Shown in pieces: positions 36,296-46,307 of a stretch of 64,000 nucleotides of DNA. The notes beneath the pieces were generated by a model, which was not told the DNA's origin, did no database searches, and saw nothing but the letters and a program-made list of their open reading frames with translations. The stretch covers positions 2,242,501-2,306,500 of the forward strand of contig NZ_JAZIFY010000001.1 in the NCBI RefSeq assembly GCF_036634195.1, in the 5' to 3' direction. Origin of the DNA: Streptomyces sp. P9-A4 (GTDB lineage Bacteria > Actinomycetota > Actinomycetes > Streptomycetales > Streptomycetaceae). Position numbers and translations under genes: made by a program. Position 1 is the stretch's first letter. Every line of letters begins with the position of its first letter.

Positions 36296-36326
36296 AGGCG
36301 GACTTATGGAAGTCATAAGTCCGCCT
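36296..36326. promoter_or_regulatory. 13-bp dyad, terminator or operator
   Basis: AGGCGGACTTATG-GAAGT-CATAAGTCCGCCT is a perfect hairpin with a five-base loop about 110 bases before fprA. It is followed by TATGGGTTCATA rather than a T-run. It could end the upstream transcript or bind a regulator, and its AT-rich inner arms favour an operator. Confidence 0.45.
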
Positions 36327-36374
36327 TATGGGTTCATAGACCAGGGTCGGGTACCGGTCCGCGTCCGGCATTAT

Positions 36375-36388
36375 TTAGGGTGGCCTAA
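36375..36388. promoter_or_regulatory. possible DmdR/IdeR iron box before fprA
   Basis: TTAGG-GTGG-CCTAA is a perfect dyad inside TTATTTAGGGTGGCCTAAGT. DtxR/IdeR-type boxes (TTAGGTTAGGCTAACCTAA) contain the same arms, but these are normally nine bases apart, so this is a partial match. Confidence 0.4.
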
Positions 36389-36435
36389 GTGTCGGCGGCT
36401 TCGCCGCCACCTCGCTTGCGAAGGGAAACCCAGTC

Positions 36436-37806
36436 ATGCCCCGCCCCCTCCGGGTCGCGATCGTCGGCGCCGGCCCCGCCGGAATCTACGCCGCCGATGC
36501 GCTGCTGAAGTCCGAGGCCGCCGCCGAGCCGGGTGTGTCCATCGACCTCTTCGAGCGGATGCCGGCCCCCTTCGGTCTCATCCGCTACGGCGTGGCCCCC
36601 GACCACCCCCGCATCAAGGGCATCGTCAACGCCCTCCACCAGGTCCTCGACAAGCCGCAGGTCCGCCTCTTCGGCAACATCGACTACGGCACCGACGTGC
36701 ACCTCGACGACCTGCGCGCCTTCTACGACGCGGTGATCTTCTCGACCGGCGCCATGGCCGACCGCCCGCTGGGCATCCCGGGCGTGGAGCTGGACGGCTC
36801 GTACGGCGCCGCCGACTTCGCCTCCTGGTACGACGGCCACCCCGACGTCCCGCGCACCTGGCCGCTCGAAGCGGAGAAGGTGGCCGTCCTCGGCGTCGGC
36901 AACGTGGCGCTCGACATCGCCCGCATCCTCGCCAAGACCGCCGACGAGCTGCTGCCGACGGAGATCCCGGCCAACGTCCACGACGGCCTCAAGGCCAACA
37001 AGGCCGTCGAGATCCACGTCTTCGGGCGCCGCGGACCGGCCCAGGCGAAGTTCAGCCCCATGGAGCTGCGCGAGCTGGACCACTCCCCCACCATCGAGGT
37101 CATCGTCAACCCCGAGGACATCGACTACGACGAGGGCTCGATCGCCGAGCGGCGCAAGAACAAGCAGACCGACATGGTCGCCAAGACCCTGGAGAACTGG
37201 GCGATCCGCGATGTCGGCGACCGCCCGCACAAGCTCTTCCTGCACTTCTTCGAGTCGCCCGTCGAGATCCTCGGCGAGGACGGCCGGGTCGTCGGCCTGC
37301 GCACCGAGCGCACCGAGCTGGACGGCACCGGGAACGTGAAGGGCACCGGCACGACCACCGACTGGGACGTCCAGTCCGTCTACCGCGCCGTCGGCTACCT
37401 CTCCGACGAACTGCCCAAGCTGCCCTGGGACACCACCACCGGCACCCTCCCGGACGAGGGCGGCCGGGTCGTCGAGGAGACCGGCGAGCACATGGACTCC
37501 ACCTACTGCACCGGCTGGATCCGGCGCGGCCCGGTCGGCCTCATCGGCCACACCAAGGGCGACGCCAACGAGACCGTCGCGAACCTCCTGGACGACTTCG
37601 CGAACGGGCGGCTGCTCACCCCGGACACCCCGGAGGAGGACGCGGTCGTGTCCTTCCTGGAGAGCCGGGGCCTCACGTACACGACGTGGGAGGGCTGGTA
37701 CGCCCTGGACGCCGCCGAGAAGGCGCTCGGCGAGCCGCAGGGCCGCGAGCGCGTGAAGATCGTCGAGCGCGAGGACATGCTGCGCGCGAGCGGCGCGATC
37801 GAGTAG
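36436..37806 (+). CDS. fprA: ferredoxin/adrenodoxin-NADP+ reductase
   Basis: This 456-residue FAD/NADP enzyme belongs to the adrenodoxin-reductase family. Features: FAD motif VAIVGAGPAGIYAADALL, ERMPAPFGLIRYGVAPDHPR, NADP motif VAVLGVGNVALDIARIL with FGRRGPAQAKFSPMELREL, and the C-terminal YCTGWIRRGPVGLIGHTKGD. It moves electrons between NADPH and ferredoxins that feed cytochromes P450 or Fe-S pathways. GAAGGGAA precedes ATG 36436. An iron-box-like element lies 50 bases upstream. Confidence 0.96.
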   Translation: MPRPLRVAIVGAGPAGIYAADALLKSEAAAEPGVSIDLFERMPAPFGLIRYGVAPDHPRIKGIVNALHQVLDKPQVRLFGNIDYGTDVHLDDLRAFYDAVIFSTGAMADRPLGIPGVELDGSYGAADFASWYDGHPDVPRTWPLEAEKVAVLGVGNVALDIARILAKTADELLPTEIPANVHDGLKANKAVEIHVFGRRGPAQAKFSPMELRELDHSPTIEVIVNPEDIDYDEGSIAERRKNKQTDMVAKTLENWAIRDVGDRPHKLFLHFFESPVEILGEDGRVVGLRTERTELDGTGNVKGTGTTTDWDVQSVYRAVGYLSDELPKLPWDTTTGTLPDEGGRVVEETGEHMDSTYCTGWIRRGPVGLIGHTKGDANETVANLLDDFANGRLLTPDTPEEDAVVSFLESRGLTYTTWEGWYALDAAEKALGEPQGRERVKIVEREDMLRASGAIE

Positions 37807-37824
37807 GTCCTTCACGACGAGCCC

Positions 37825-37869
37825 ACGCCCCTTCCCGGTCCTACCCTGAAATGGACCGGGAAGGGGCGT
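37825..37869 (+). terminator. 17-bp hairpin overlapping the next ribosome binding site
   Basis: ACGCCCCTTCCCGGTCC pairs perfectly with GGACCGGGAAGGGGCGT around an eleven-base loop. It would end the fprA transcript. The 3' arm contains the purine stretch GGGAAGGGG that serves as the likely Shine-Dalgarno of the gene starting at 37875, so it would hide it in read-through RNA. Confidence 0.75.
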
Positions 37870-37874
37870 GAGCC

Positions 37875-39452
37875 ATGTCCGCACCCACCATGCACGGCCC
37901 GCACGCGGCCGACGCGGTCGCACGCGCGCGTGACGCGGCCTCCCGTGAGGCCTGGGCCGAGGCGTACGCGCTGCTCCACGCGCACGACCGCCACCCGTCG
38001 CGCGGCCTGACCGCGGACGACCTCTCCGTCCTCGCCGACGCCGCCTGGTGGTCCGGACACGTCGAGGAGTCCGTCACCGCCCGGCTGCGGGCGCACGCCG
38101 CCCATGTCGCCGCCCAGGACCACCGGGGCGCCGGGCTGGCCGCCTGGTGGCTGTCGGAGGAGTACCGGGGCCTCGGACGGCCCGCGGCGGCGGCCGGCTG
38201 GCTGCATCGGGCGGGGCACCATCTGGAGGACCTGCCGGACTGCCCCGAGCAGTGCTATCTCGCCTGGACGGCGGCCGAGGAGGCCGAGGCCCGGGGCGAC
38301 CCCGGGGCCGCGCTCGGCTCGGCCCGCCGTGCGACGGATCTGGCCCTGCGCTCCGGCAGCCCCGATCTGCTGGCCCTCGGCCTCCAGGCCGAGTCGGGCG
38401 CGCTGCTCTCGGCCGGCCGCAGGACCGAGGCGCTCGCCCTCCTGGACGAGGCGATGCGGATGGTGGCGGCGGGAGAGCTGAGCGGCATGTTCACGGGCCG
38501 CCTGTACGAGCTGGCCCTCACCCAGTGCATGGAGACGGCGGCCCTCGGCCGGGCGGTGGAATGGACGAACGCGGCGATGGAGTGGTGCGCGCCGCCGTGG
38601 TCGGGACGACGGCCGGAGGAGGACGGCCTCATGGCGGACGGCCTTCCGGCCAACGGCTTCCCGGCCGACGGCTTCCCGGCCGACGCGCCCGTGCCGTCCA
38701 TGGCCGTGCCCGCCGGCGAGAACCCCTTCCGGGGGGTCTGCCGGGCCCGTCGGGCCGAGGTGCTCGACCTCCTCGGCGCCTGGGCGCTCGCCGAGGCCGA
38801 GGCACGGCAGGCCTGCCGGGAAGTGCCCGTGGACAGGCTGGAGGCCGCCGCCGCCGCGTGCTACACCGCCGGTGAGGTCCAGCGGCGCCAGGGCCGTACG
38901 GACGCCGCCGCCGTCTCGTACGGGCACGCCCACGACCTGGGCCGCGTCCCGCAGCCGGGCCTCGCCCTGCTGCGCCTCGCGCAGGGCCGGACCGACGCGG
39001 CCGTCGCGGGCATCGAACTCGCCCTGGCCCACCACGGCACGGCCGGCCGTGACCTGCTGGGCCGGGCCCGGCTGCTCGCCGCCCGTACCGAAGTGGCGCT
39101 CGCCGTCGACGACATGCCGGGGGCGGCGGAGGCGGCGGCCGAACTGGACGCCCTCGCCGGGGACGTACCGCTGCCGCGTGCCCTCGCCGACACGGCGCTC
39201 GGCTCGGTCGCACCGCCCCGGGAGGCCCGGGAGGTGCTGCGGCGGGCCCTCGCGGGCTGGCGGGAGCTGCGCGTGCCGTACGAGGCCGCTCGGGTACGGA
39301 CGCTGCTCGCGGTCGCCCACCGGGCGATGGGCGACGAAGCGGAGGCGCGCAGGGAGCTGGGCGCCGCGCGGGCCCTGTTCGAACGGCTCGGAGCCGTACC
39401 GGACGCCCGGCGCGCGACGATGCTCGGCGCCGCCGGAGCGGTACGGCGCTGA
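37875..39452 (+). CDS. TPR-rich protein resembling a LuxR regulator without its HTH
   Basis: This 525-residue protein is almost entirely helical repeats of the kind found in large LuxR/MalT regulators of Streptomyces: ADAAWWSGHVEESVTARLRA, GLAAWWLSEEYRGLGRPAAA, ALLDEAMRMVAAGELSG, and RTLLAVAHRAMGDEAEARRE. It ends after RALFERLGAVPDARRATMLG, exactly where relatives continue into a LuxR DNA-binding domain. No such domain follows in any frame before the stop or the convergent gene. An insert with the repeat GFPAD twice lies near residue 260. It may be a protein-interaction scaffold. Confidence 0.78.
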   Translation: MSAPTMHGPHAADAVARARDAASREAWAEAYALLHAHDRHPSRGLTADDLSVLADAAWWSGHVEESVTARLRAHAAHVAAQDHRGAGLAAWWLSEEYRGLGRPAAAAGWLHRAGHHLEDLPDCPEQCYLAWTAAEEAEARGDPGAALGSARRATDLALRSGSPDLLALGLQAESGALLSAGRRTEALALLDEAMRMVAAGELSGMFTGRLYELALTQCMETAALGRAVEWTNAAMEWCAPPWSGRRPEEDGLMADGLPANGFPADGFPADAPVPSMAVPAGENPFRGVCRARRAEVLDLLGAWALAEAEARQACREVPVDRLEAAAAACYTAGEVQRRQGRTDAAAVSYGHAHDLGRVPQPGLALLRLAQGRTDAAVAGIELALAHHGTAGRDLLGRARLLAARTEVALAVDDMPGAAEAAAELDALAGDVPLPRALADTALGSVAPPREAREVLRRALAGWRELRVPYEAARVRTLLAVAHRAMGDEAEARRELGAARALFERLGAVPDARRATMLGAAGAVRR

Positions 39453-39463
39453 GGGCCGGGCCC

Positions 39464-40156
39464 CTACGCCACGGTCCTGGCCGAGGCCAGGAGCCGGGTC
39501 ACGTCGTCGGGGGTGAGCGCGAGCGCGTTGCCGACGGTGCCGAGGACCTCGCGCTCGGACGGGCTGTAGGCGCCGTCCGCGAGGGCGATCCGGGCGGCCT
39601 GGACGAGGATCGACTCCCGCCCCGAGGGCGCCAGGTGCGGAGTGAGCGGCTCCAGGGCCTCGTGCAGCTCGATCGCGAGGAGCGCCCCCTCGGGGTTCAC
39701 CTCGGGCATGAACCGCCCGGTGTCGGCCTCCAGGGCCTCGACGAGGTCGACGAGCTGGACGGCCGTGCAGTCCGCGAAGCCGGCGGACCGGACCGCGTGG
39801 ACGGCCCGGTCCAGGACCTTGCGGGAGTCGGTGCCGCCGGCCGCGAGCACGGCCAGGGCGACGGTGTGCACCGCGTCCCGCAGCATCGCGGAGAAACGGC
39901 TCGTCGTCGGGTGGTCGAGCACCTCCGTGCCGAAGTGCGTGTGACAGGCCGCGCACTCGACGACGGGGCCCGTACAGCCCCGGGGCAGGACGGGGACCCC
40001 GAGGACGGCGAACCTGCGGCGGCCGGTGCGCCGCCGGTAGTTGCGGTCGCCCCCGCACTCCTCGCAGAAGAACTCGCCGTCTCCGACGGTGTTCCAGGAG
40101 GTACGGATTCCGCAGACGCCCACTTTCCCACCACGTGAATTCCGGGCAGACCGCAC
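39464..40156 (-). CDS. TerB-family protein with N-terminal zinc ribbon
   Basis: This 230-residue protein has an N-terminal double CxxC ribbon (FFCEECGGDRNYRRR and VVECAACHTHFG) and a TerB-like helical bundle (FSAMLRDAVHTVALAVLAAG, RESILVQAARIALADGAYSP with SEREVL). TerB domains bind metals at the membrane in tellurite and stress systems. The start is taken as GTG 40156 (MRSARNSRGGKVG) because GAGGAG lies six bases before it; longer frames are possible. The surface-gene dyad lies 59 bases upstream. Confidence 0.8.
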   Translation of the reverse strand: MRSARNSRGGKVGVCGIRTSWNTVGDGEFFCEECGGDRNYRRRTGRRRFAVLGVPVLPRGCTGPVVECAACHTHFGTEVLDHPTTSRFSAMLRDAVHTVALAVLAAGGTDSRKVLDRAVHAVRSAGFADCTAVQLVDLVEALEADTGRFMPEVNPEGALLAIELHEALEPLTPHLAPSGRESILVQAARIALADGAYSPSEREVLGTVGNALALTPDDVTRLLASARTVA

Positions 40157-40215
40157 ACGCACCTCCTCAACGGCCCGGCTGCACTGCCGGCGTTGGCGTG
40201 ATGTTAGCCACATCC

Positions 40216-40230
40216 TTGATGTGGCGTCAG
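40216..40230. promoter_or_regulatory. copy of the surface-gene dyad before the TerB gene
   Basis: TTGATG-TGG-CGTCAG matches the YTGAYG-n3-CRTCAR pattern at all fixed positions, 59 bases before the TerB start. An overlapping hairpin GCCACATC-CTT-GATGTGGC (40207-40225) adds symmetry. Confidence 0.45.
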
Positions 40231-40288
40231 CACCCCGTCAGGAGTTCACTCAGGAGTTGGCCGAGACACGACACGCTTCCGGAATCGG

Positions 40289-41632
40289 TCAGGAGGCGCG
40301 GCGACGGCGCTTTGCGAAGGCCAGGAAGCCTCCGCCGACGAGGACGGCGCCCGCGGCGGCGCCGATCGCGCCCGGTCCGATGGCCGAACCGGTCGTCGCG
40401 AGATCACCCTCCGGGGTGGCGGACGGCGCCGGGGTCGGCGTCGCCGCCGGGGCGGTGGTGGCCTCACCCGGGCCGGCCGGGGTGGACGGGGAGGCGGAGC
40501 CGCCCGGCGTCGACGGCGTCGCGCCGGGAGTGGAGCCGCCCTCGCTGGGGGTGGGCTCGGGGGTGGCCGGCGGGGTGGGGACGGGGGTGTCGGTCGGCTT
40601 CGGGGTCTCCGGGGTGACGACCGGGCCCGGCGTCTTCTCCCCCGGCAGGCAGCCGGTGAAGTTCATCTGGTGGGTCTCGGCGCCGGGGACGGTGACGAGC
40701 TCCTCGGCGACGACGGAGCCGTTGACGTGGCCGGGGCCGACGTTCTTCCCGCCCATCTCGACCTTGGCGTTCGGCGCGAAGATCGTGCCGGGCCACGAGG
40801 TGTAGTTCTTCTTCACGCTCTCGGCCTGCGGGAAGTTCCACAGCAGCTTGGAGCGGATCTGCCGGTACTCGTCGCGCGGCACCGCGTAGTCGTCGACGAC
40901 AGGGGCGCCGCCGTCGAGGTTCTTGTAGTAGACGCCGTAGGTGGCCGAGGTGCTCATGTCGTACGAGGTGCCGAGCACGTTCACCAGGGTCGAGGAGCCG
41001 ACCGGGACGTCCAGGGTGATCGCGCGGAACTTCTCCAGGTCGGCGGCGTTCACGGCGAAGACATTGAGCCTCGGGTCGGTGCCCGTGAGGAAGATGCCGT
41101 CACCGGAGGAGGCGACCGTGCCGTTGGGCTCCGTCGCGGCCCAGCCGGTGGACAGCGCCCGCAGGTTCGTGAACTCCTTGCCGAAGTCGACCGGAGAGGC
41201 GCCCTCCGCGACCTTGCCGCCGTCGACGCCGAAGCCCTGACCCGGGGTGGAGCGGTCGACGACCTTGCCGGCTATGCCGGTGCCGTTGTCCAGGACGACC
41301 TGGTTCGCGTAGAGCGTGCCGCCGACGACGAGGCTGCGCCCGCCCGGCAGCTTGGCGAGGTCGGCGCCGGTGAGCTTGTGGCCGATGGAGAAGCCGGAGG
41401 GCTGCTTCGGGTCGCCGAAGTACGCGTCGCCGCCGACCGCGACCGCGCCCTCGGAGTCCGAGTGGCGGGTGGAGTCCTTCTCGACGAACTCGGCGTACAG
41501 ACCGGCCGTGCCCAGCGGTTGCGCCACGCACTCGGCGGTGGCGGCGGAGCCGACGGCGGAAGCGGCGGGGGCCCAGGCGAGGGCGGCGCCGGTCACCGCG
41601 AGAACGGTGGCCACGGCAGCGGTCGTACGCAT
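40289..41632 (-). CDS. wall-anchored choice-of-anchor A protein with LAxTG tail
   Basis: This 447-residue surface protein has a Sec signal peptide (VATVLAVTGAALAWAPAASA) and a choice-of-anchor A beta domain (YAEFVEKDSTRHSDSEGAVA, VGGDAYFGD, LVVGGTLYANQVVLDNG). A Pro/Thr-rich stalk of about 90 residues follows (PKPTDTPVPTPPATPEPTPS). The sorting signal is LATTG, then a hydrophobic helix (AIGAAAGAVLVGGGFLAF) and KRRRR. LAxTG is the motif of Streptomyces class E sortases. A sortase gene lies at 4958, but that one is class F-like. The surface-gene dyad stands 80 bases upstream. Confidence 0.93.
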   Translation of the reverse strand: MRTTAAVATVLAVTGAALAWAPAASAVGSAATAECVAQPLGTAGLYAEFVEKDSTRHSDSEGAVAVGGDAYFGDPKQPSGFSIGHKLTGADLAKLPGGRSLVVGGTLYANQVVLDNGTGIAGKVVDRSTPGQGFGVDGGKVAEGASPVDFGKEFTNLRALSTGWAATEPNGTVASSGDGIFLTGTDPRLNVFAVNAADLEKFRAITLDVPVGSSTLVNVLGTSYDMSTSATYGVYYKNLDGGAPVVDDYAVPRDEYRQIRSKLLWNFPQAESVKKNYTSWPGTIFAPNAKVEMGGKNVGPGHVNGSVVAEELVTVPGAETHQMNFTGCLPGEKTPGPVVTPETPKPTDTPVPTPPATPEPTPSEGGSTPGATPSTPGGSASPSTPAGPGEATTAPAATPTPAPSATPEGDLATTGSAIGPGAIGAAAGAVLVGGGFLAFAKRRRRAS

Positions 41633-41712
41633 GCGGAACTCCAGGTCAGGGAGGTGCGAAGGGGGCGCGTGGGGGGTGTGTCCGAGGGGACGCGTTGACC
41701 TTCCGCCATTCC

Positions 41713-41727
41713 CTGATGTGCCGTCAA
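41713..41727. promoter_or_regulatory. copy of the surface-gene dyad before the LAxTG protein gene
   Basis: CTGATG-TGC-CGTCAA matches the pattern YTGAYG-n3-CRTCAR, 80 bases before the ATG. A second imperfect dyad (TATGCC...GGCATA, about 41738-41757) lies further upstream. Confidence 0.45.
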
Positions 41728-41836
41728 CTCATCCGATATGCCATTGATTCCGGCATAGCCGGATGACCTTCCTTAAGCGAACCTGAAACAGTGATGCAGC
41801 TCACATGGCGGCTCACATGGCAGCCCGTATACGAGA

Positions 41837-41868
41837 CCGCCCCGCCCCTTCGGAAAGGGGCGGGGCGG
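41837..41868 (-). terminator. terminator of leuA
   Basis: CCGCCCCGCCCCTT pairs perfectly over 14 bp with AAGGGGCGGGGCGG around CGGA, 36 bases after the leuA stop. Confidence 0.85.
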
Positions 41869-41904
41869 CAGGGGTCCGAGCGGGTCGGCAGGGCTTCGCG
41901 CGGG

Positions 41905-43811
<1,907 letters not shown>

Positions 43812-43968
43812 GATGGCGGCAGCCTAGCCCAGGACGACGGAGACGGACGTCCCGTATCAGTATGCGGGACGGCCTCCGCGTCAATACCGAACAGTGACGC
43901 ATCACTCCATTTCGCCAATCCTCGTCTCATCCCGTGACACCGGCCTCACTCAGTGCCACATTGCGGAG

Positions 43969-45021
43969 ATGACTCCCCACACGCCTGTCTTCTGCTCGAT
44001 CGTCCCCCCGCACCTCCTGGAGCACCTCGCGCGCTCCTCGAACCCGGCCGTCGCGGCGACCGCCCGCCGCACCCTCGTCGCGGACGCCTCGGCCCGCACC
44101 TTCCGGGTCCTGCCGCTGCCCGGCACCGCGCCCACCCTCGCCCCCGCCGAGACCGGCCGGCCGCACCGCACCGTCCACGACTGCGAGCGCGGCACGGTCC
44201 TGCCCGGCGCCAAGGTCCGCGGCGAGGGCGAGGAGGCCACCGGCGACGCCACCGTCAACCGGGCGTACGCGGGCCTCGGCGCCACCTTCGAACTCTTCAT
44301 GAACGCGTTCGGGCACGACTCGATCGACGGCTCCGGGCTGCCGCTGATCGCCTCCGTCCACTACGACGAGAACTACGGCAACGCCTTCTGGAACGGCGAG
44401 CAGATGGTGTTCGGCGACGGCGACAACGAGATCTTCCTCGACTTCACCCTCCCCGTGGACGTCATCGGCCACGAACTGGCCCACGGCTTCACCCAGTACT
44501 CGGCGAACCTGGAGTACTTCAGCCAGTCCGGCGCGCTCAACGAGTCCGTCTCCGACGTCTTCGGCTCGCTCGTGAAGCAGTACGCCCTCGGCCAGACCGC
44601 CGAGCAGGCCGACTGGCTCATCGGCGAGGGCCTCTTCCACCCGAACGTGGAGGGGACGGCGCTGCGCTCCATGAAGGCCCCGGGCACCGCGTACGACGAC
44701 GACGTCCTCGGCAAGGACCCGCAGCCCGGCCACATGGACGACTACGTGCGCACCGGCCGCGACAACGGCGGGGTGCACATCAACTCCGGCATCCCCAACC
44801 ACGCCTTCTACCTGGCCGCGACCGAGCTGGGCGGCAGCGCCTGGGAGCGGACCGGGCAGATCTGGTACGACGTGATGACCGGCGGCACGCTCACCCCCGA
44901 GGCCCGCTTCTCCGAGTTCGCGGCGGCCACCGTCGCGGCGGCGAAGGCGCGGTACGGCGAAGGCGAGGAGATCCAGGCCGTTCTGAAGGCCTGGTCCGCG
45001 GTGGGGGTGCCCACCGACTGA
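43969..45021 (+). CDS. M4-family (protealysin-like) zinc metalloprotease
   Basis: This 350-residue protein carries the M4 catalytic site VIGHELAHGFTQYSANLEYF with HExxH and downstream ligand Glu in LNESVSDVFG. GGVHINSGIPNHAFYLAA supplies the transition-state His region. It has no signal peptide. The N-terminus CSIVPPHLLEHLARSS is a short protealysin-type propeptide, so it is probably cytoplasmic or exported without Sec. ATG 43969 is chosen by similarity of this N-terminus; a GTG at 43894 would add 25 residues. The gene for its probable inhibitor follows 20 bases later. Confidence 0.94.
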   Translation: MTPHTPVFCSIVPPHLLEHLARSSNPAVAATARRTLVADASARTFRVLPLPGTAPTLAPAETGRPHRTVHDCERGTVLPGAKVRGEGEEATGDATVNRAYAGLGATFELFMNAFGHDSIDGSGLPLIASVHYDENYGNAFWNGEQMVFGDGDNEIFLDFTLPVDVIGHELAHGFTQYSANLEYFSQSGALNESVSDVFGSLVKQYALGQTAEQADWLIGEGLFHPNVEGTALRSMKAPGTAYDDDVLGKDPQPGHMDDYVRTGRDNGGVHINSGIPNHAFYLAATELGGSAWERTGQIWYDVMTGGTLTPEARFSEFAAATVAAAKARYGEGEEIQAVLKAWSAVGVPTD

Positions 45022-45041
45022 CCGGCTGGTAGACAGGGCCC

Positions 45042-45305
45042 ATGCGGATTCGAGTGCGGCGCACGGGCGGTTTCGCGGGCATCGAGCGGTCGGCGGAGGT
45101 GGACACCTCCGGCCGGCCCGACGCGGATGGCTGGCACACCCTGGCCGGAACCGTCCTCGACGAGGGCGGCGACGAGGGCCGGGGCGTGCCGGACGGCTTC
45201 GCCTACGAGATCACCGTCGACGGCGTCACGGTCCGCTGCCGCGACCCACGCCTCACGGACGCGCAGAGGACCCTCATCACGAGGGTCCTCAAGGAAGGCG
45301 CGTAG
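45042..45305 (+). CDS. emfourin-type protease inhibitor
   Basis: This 87-residue protein begins MRIRVRRTGGFAGIERSAEV and ends PRLTDAQRTLITRVLKEGA. That is the pattern of the protealysin inhibitor emfourin (a small beta-rich protein paired with M4 proteases in many bacteria). The location immediately downstream of the protease fits, and it should form a tight complex with it inside the cell. GTAGACAGGG precedes ATG 45042. Confidence 0.9.
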   Translation: MRIRVRRTGGFAGIERSAEVDTSGRPDADGWHTLAGTVLDEGGDEGRGVPDGFAYEITVDGVTVRCRDPRLTDAQRTLITRVLKEGA

Positions 45306-45327
45306 AAGCTCTCGGGGCTCCGGGCTT

Positions 45328-46278
45328 CTAGAACCCCAGCTTCCGCAGCTGCTTCGGGTCGCGCTGCCAGTCCTTCGCGACCTTCACGTGGAGGTCGAGG
45401 AAGACCGGGGTGCCGAGCAGCGCCTCGATGTGCTTGCGGGACTTCATGCCGACCTCTTTGAGGCGGCTGCCCTTCGGGCCGATGATGATGCCCTTCTGGC
45501 TGGGGCGCTCGATGTACACGTTGGCGTGGATGTCGAGCAGCGGCCGGTCCGCCGGACGGTTCTCGCGCGGGATCATCTCCTCGACGACCACGGCGATGGA
45601 GTGCGGCAGCTCGTCCCGTACGCCTTCGAGCGCGGCCTCGCGGATCAGCTCCGCGACCATGACCTGCTCGGGCTCGTCCGTGAGGTCGCCCTCCGGGTAG
45701 AGCGGCGGGGACTCCGGGAGCAGCGGGATCAGCAGGTCGGCGACGAGCTGGACCTGCTTGTTGCCGACGGCCGAGACGGGCACGATCTGCGCCCACTCGA
45801 AGCCCAGCTCCTTGCTGAGCTGGTCGACGGCGATCAGCTGCTCGGCGAGCGTCTTGGAGTCGACCAGGTCGGTCTTGGTGATGATCGCGACCTTGGGGGT
45901 CTTCTTGATCCCGGCCAGTTCCTTGGCGATGAACTTGTCACCGGGGCCGAGCTTCTGGTCGGCGGGCAGGCAGAAGCCGATCACGTCGACCTCGGCCCAG
46001 GTGGTGCGCACCACGTCGTTGAGCCGCTCGCCCAGGAGGGTGCGCGGCTTGTGGAGCCCGGGGGTGTCGACCAGGATCAGCTGCGCCTCGGGGCGGTGCA
46101 CGATGCCGCGCACCGTGTGCCGGGTAGTCTGCGGCCGGTTCGAGGTGATGGCCACCTTCTGGCCGACCAGAGCGTTCGTGAGAGTGGACTTGCCCGCGTT
46201 GGGGCGGCCGACGAAGCAGGCGAAGCCGGCCCGGTGGACGGCTTCGGTTTCTTGGTTGCGAGCGCTCATGGGGGCCAT
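45328..46278 (-). CDS. era: GTPase Era
   Basis: This 316-residue essential GTPase helps 16S rRNA maturation and 30S assembly. G1 is VGRPNAGKSTLTNALVG, G3 is DTPGLHKPRTLLG, G4 is TKTD. The C-terminal KH domain has KGIIIGPKGSRLKEVGMKSR for rRNA 3'-end binding. It converges on the emfourin gene 22 bases away. Confidence 0.97.
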   Translation of the reverse strand: MAPMSARNQETEAVHRAGFACFVGRPNAGKSTLTNALVGQKVAITSNRPQTTRHTVRGIVHRPEAQLILVDTPGLHKPRTLLGERLNDVVRTTWAEVDVIGFCLPADQKLGPGDKFIAKELAGIKKTPKVAIITKTDLVDSKTLAEQLIAVDQLSKELGFEWAQIVPVSAVGNKQVQLVADLLIPLLPESPPLYPEGDLTDEPEQVMVAELIREAALEGVRDELPHSIAVVVEEMIPRENRPADRPLLDIHANVYIERPSQKGIIIGPKGSRLKEVGMKSRKHIEALLGTPVFLDLHVKVAKDWQRDPKQLRKLGF

Positions 46279-46307
46279 TGTCCCCGATGAGCGCCCACCT
46301 CACGCAC

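Larger units (their letters stand above)
36094..36435. other. intergenic region before fprA
   Basis: About 340 bases contain no gene. The only strong signals are a 13-bp dyad (36296-36326) and a TTAGG/CCTAA iron-box-like element (36375-36388), listed separately. Confidence 0.5.

Noticed and set aside
45303..45330. Terminator between emfourin and era
   Set aside because: TAGAAGC/GCTTCTA is only 7 bp and overlaps the era stop codon; too weak to claim.
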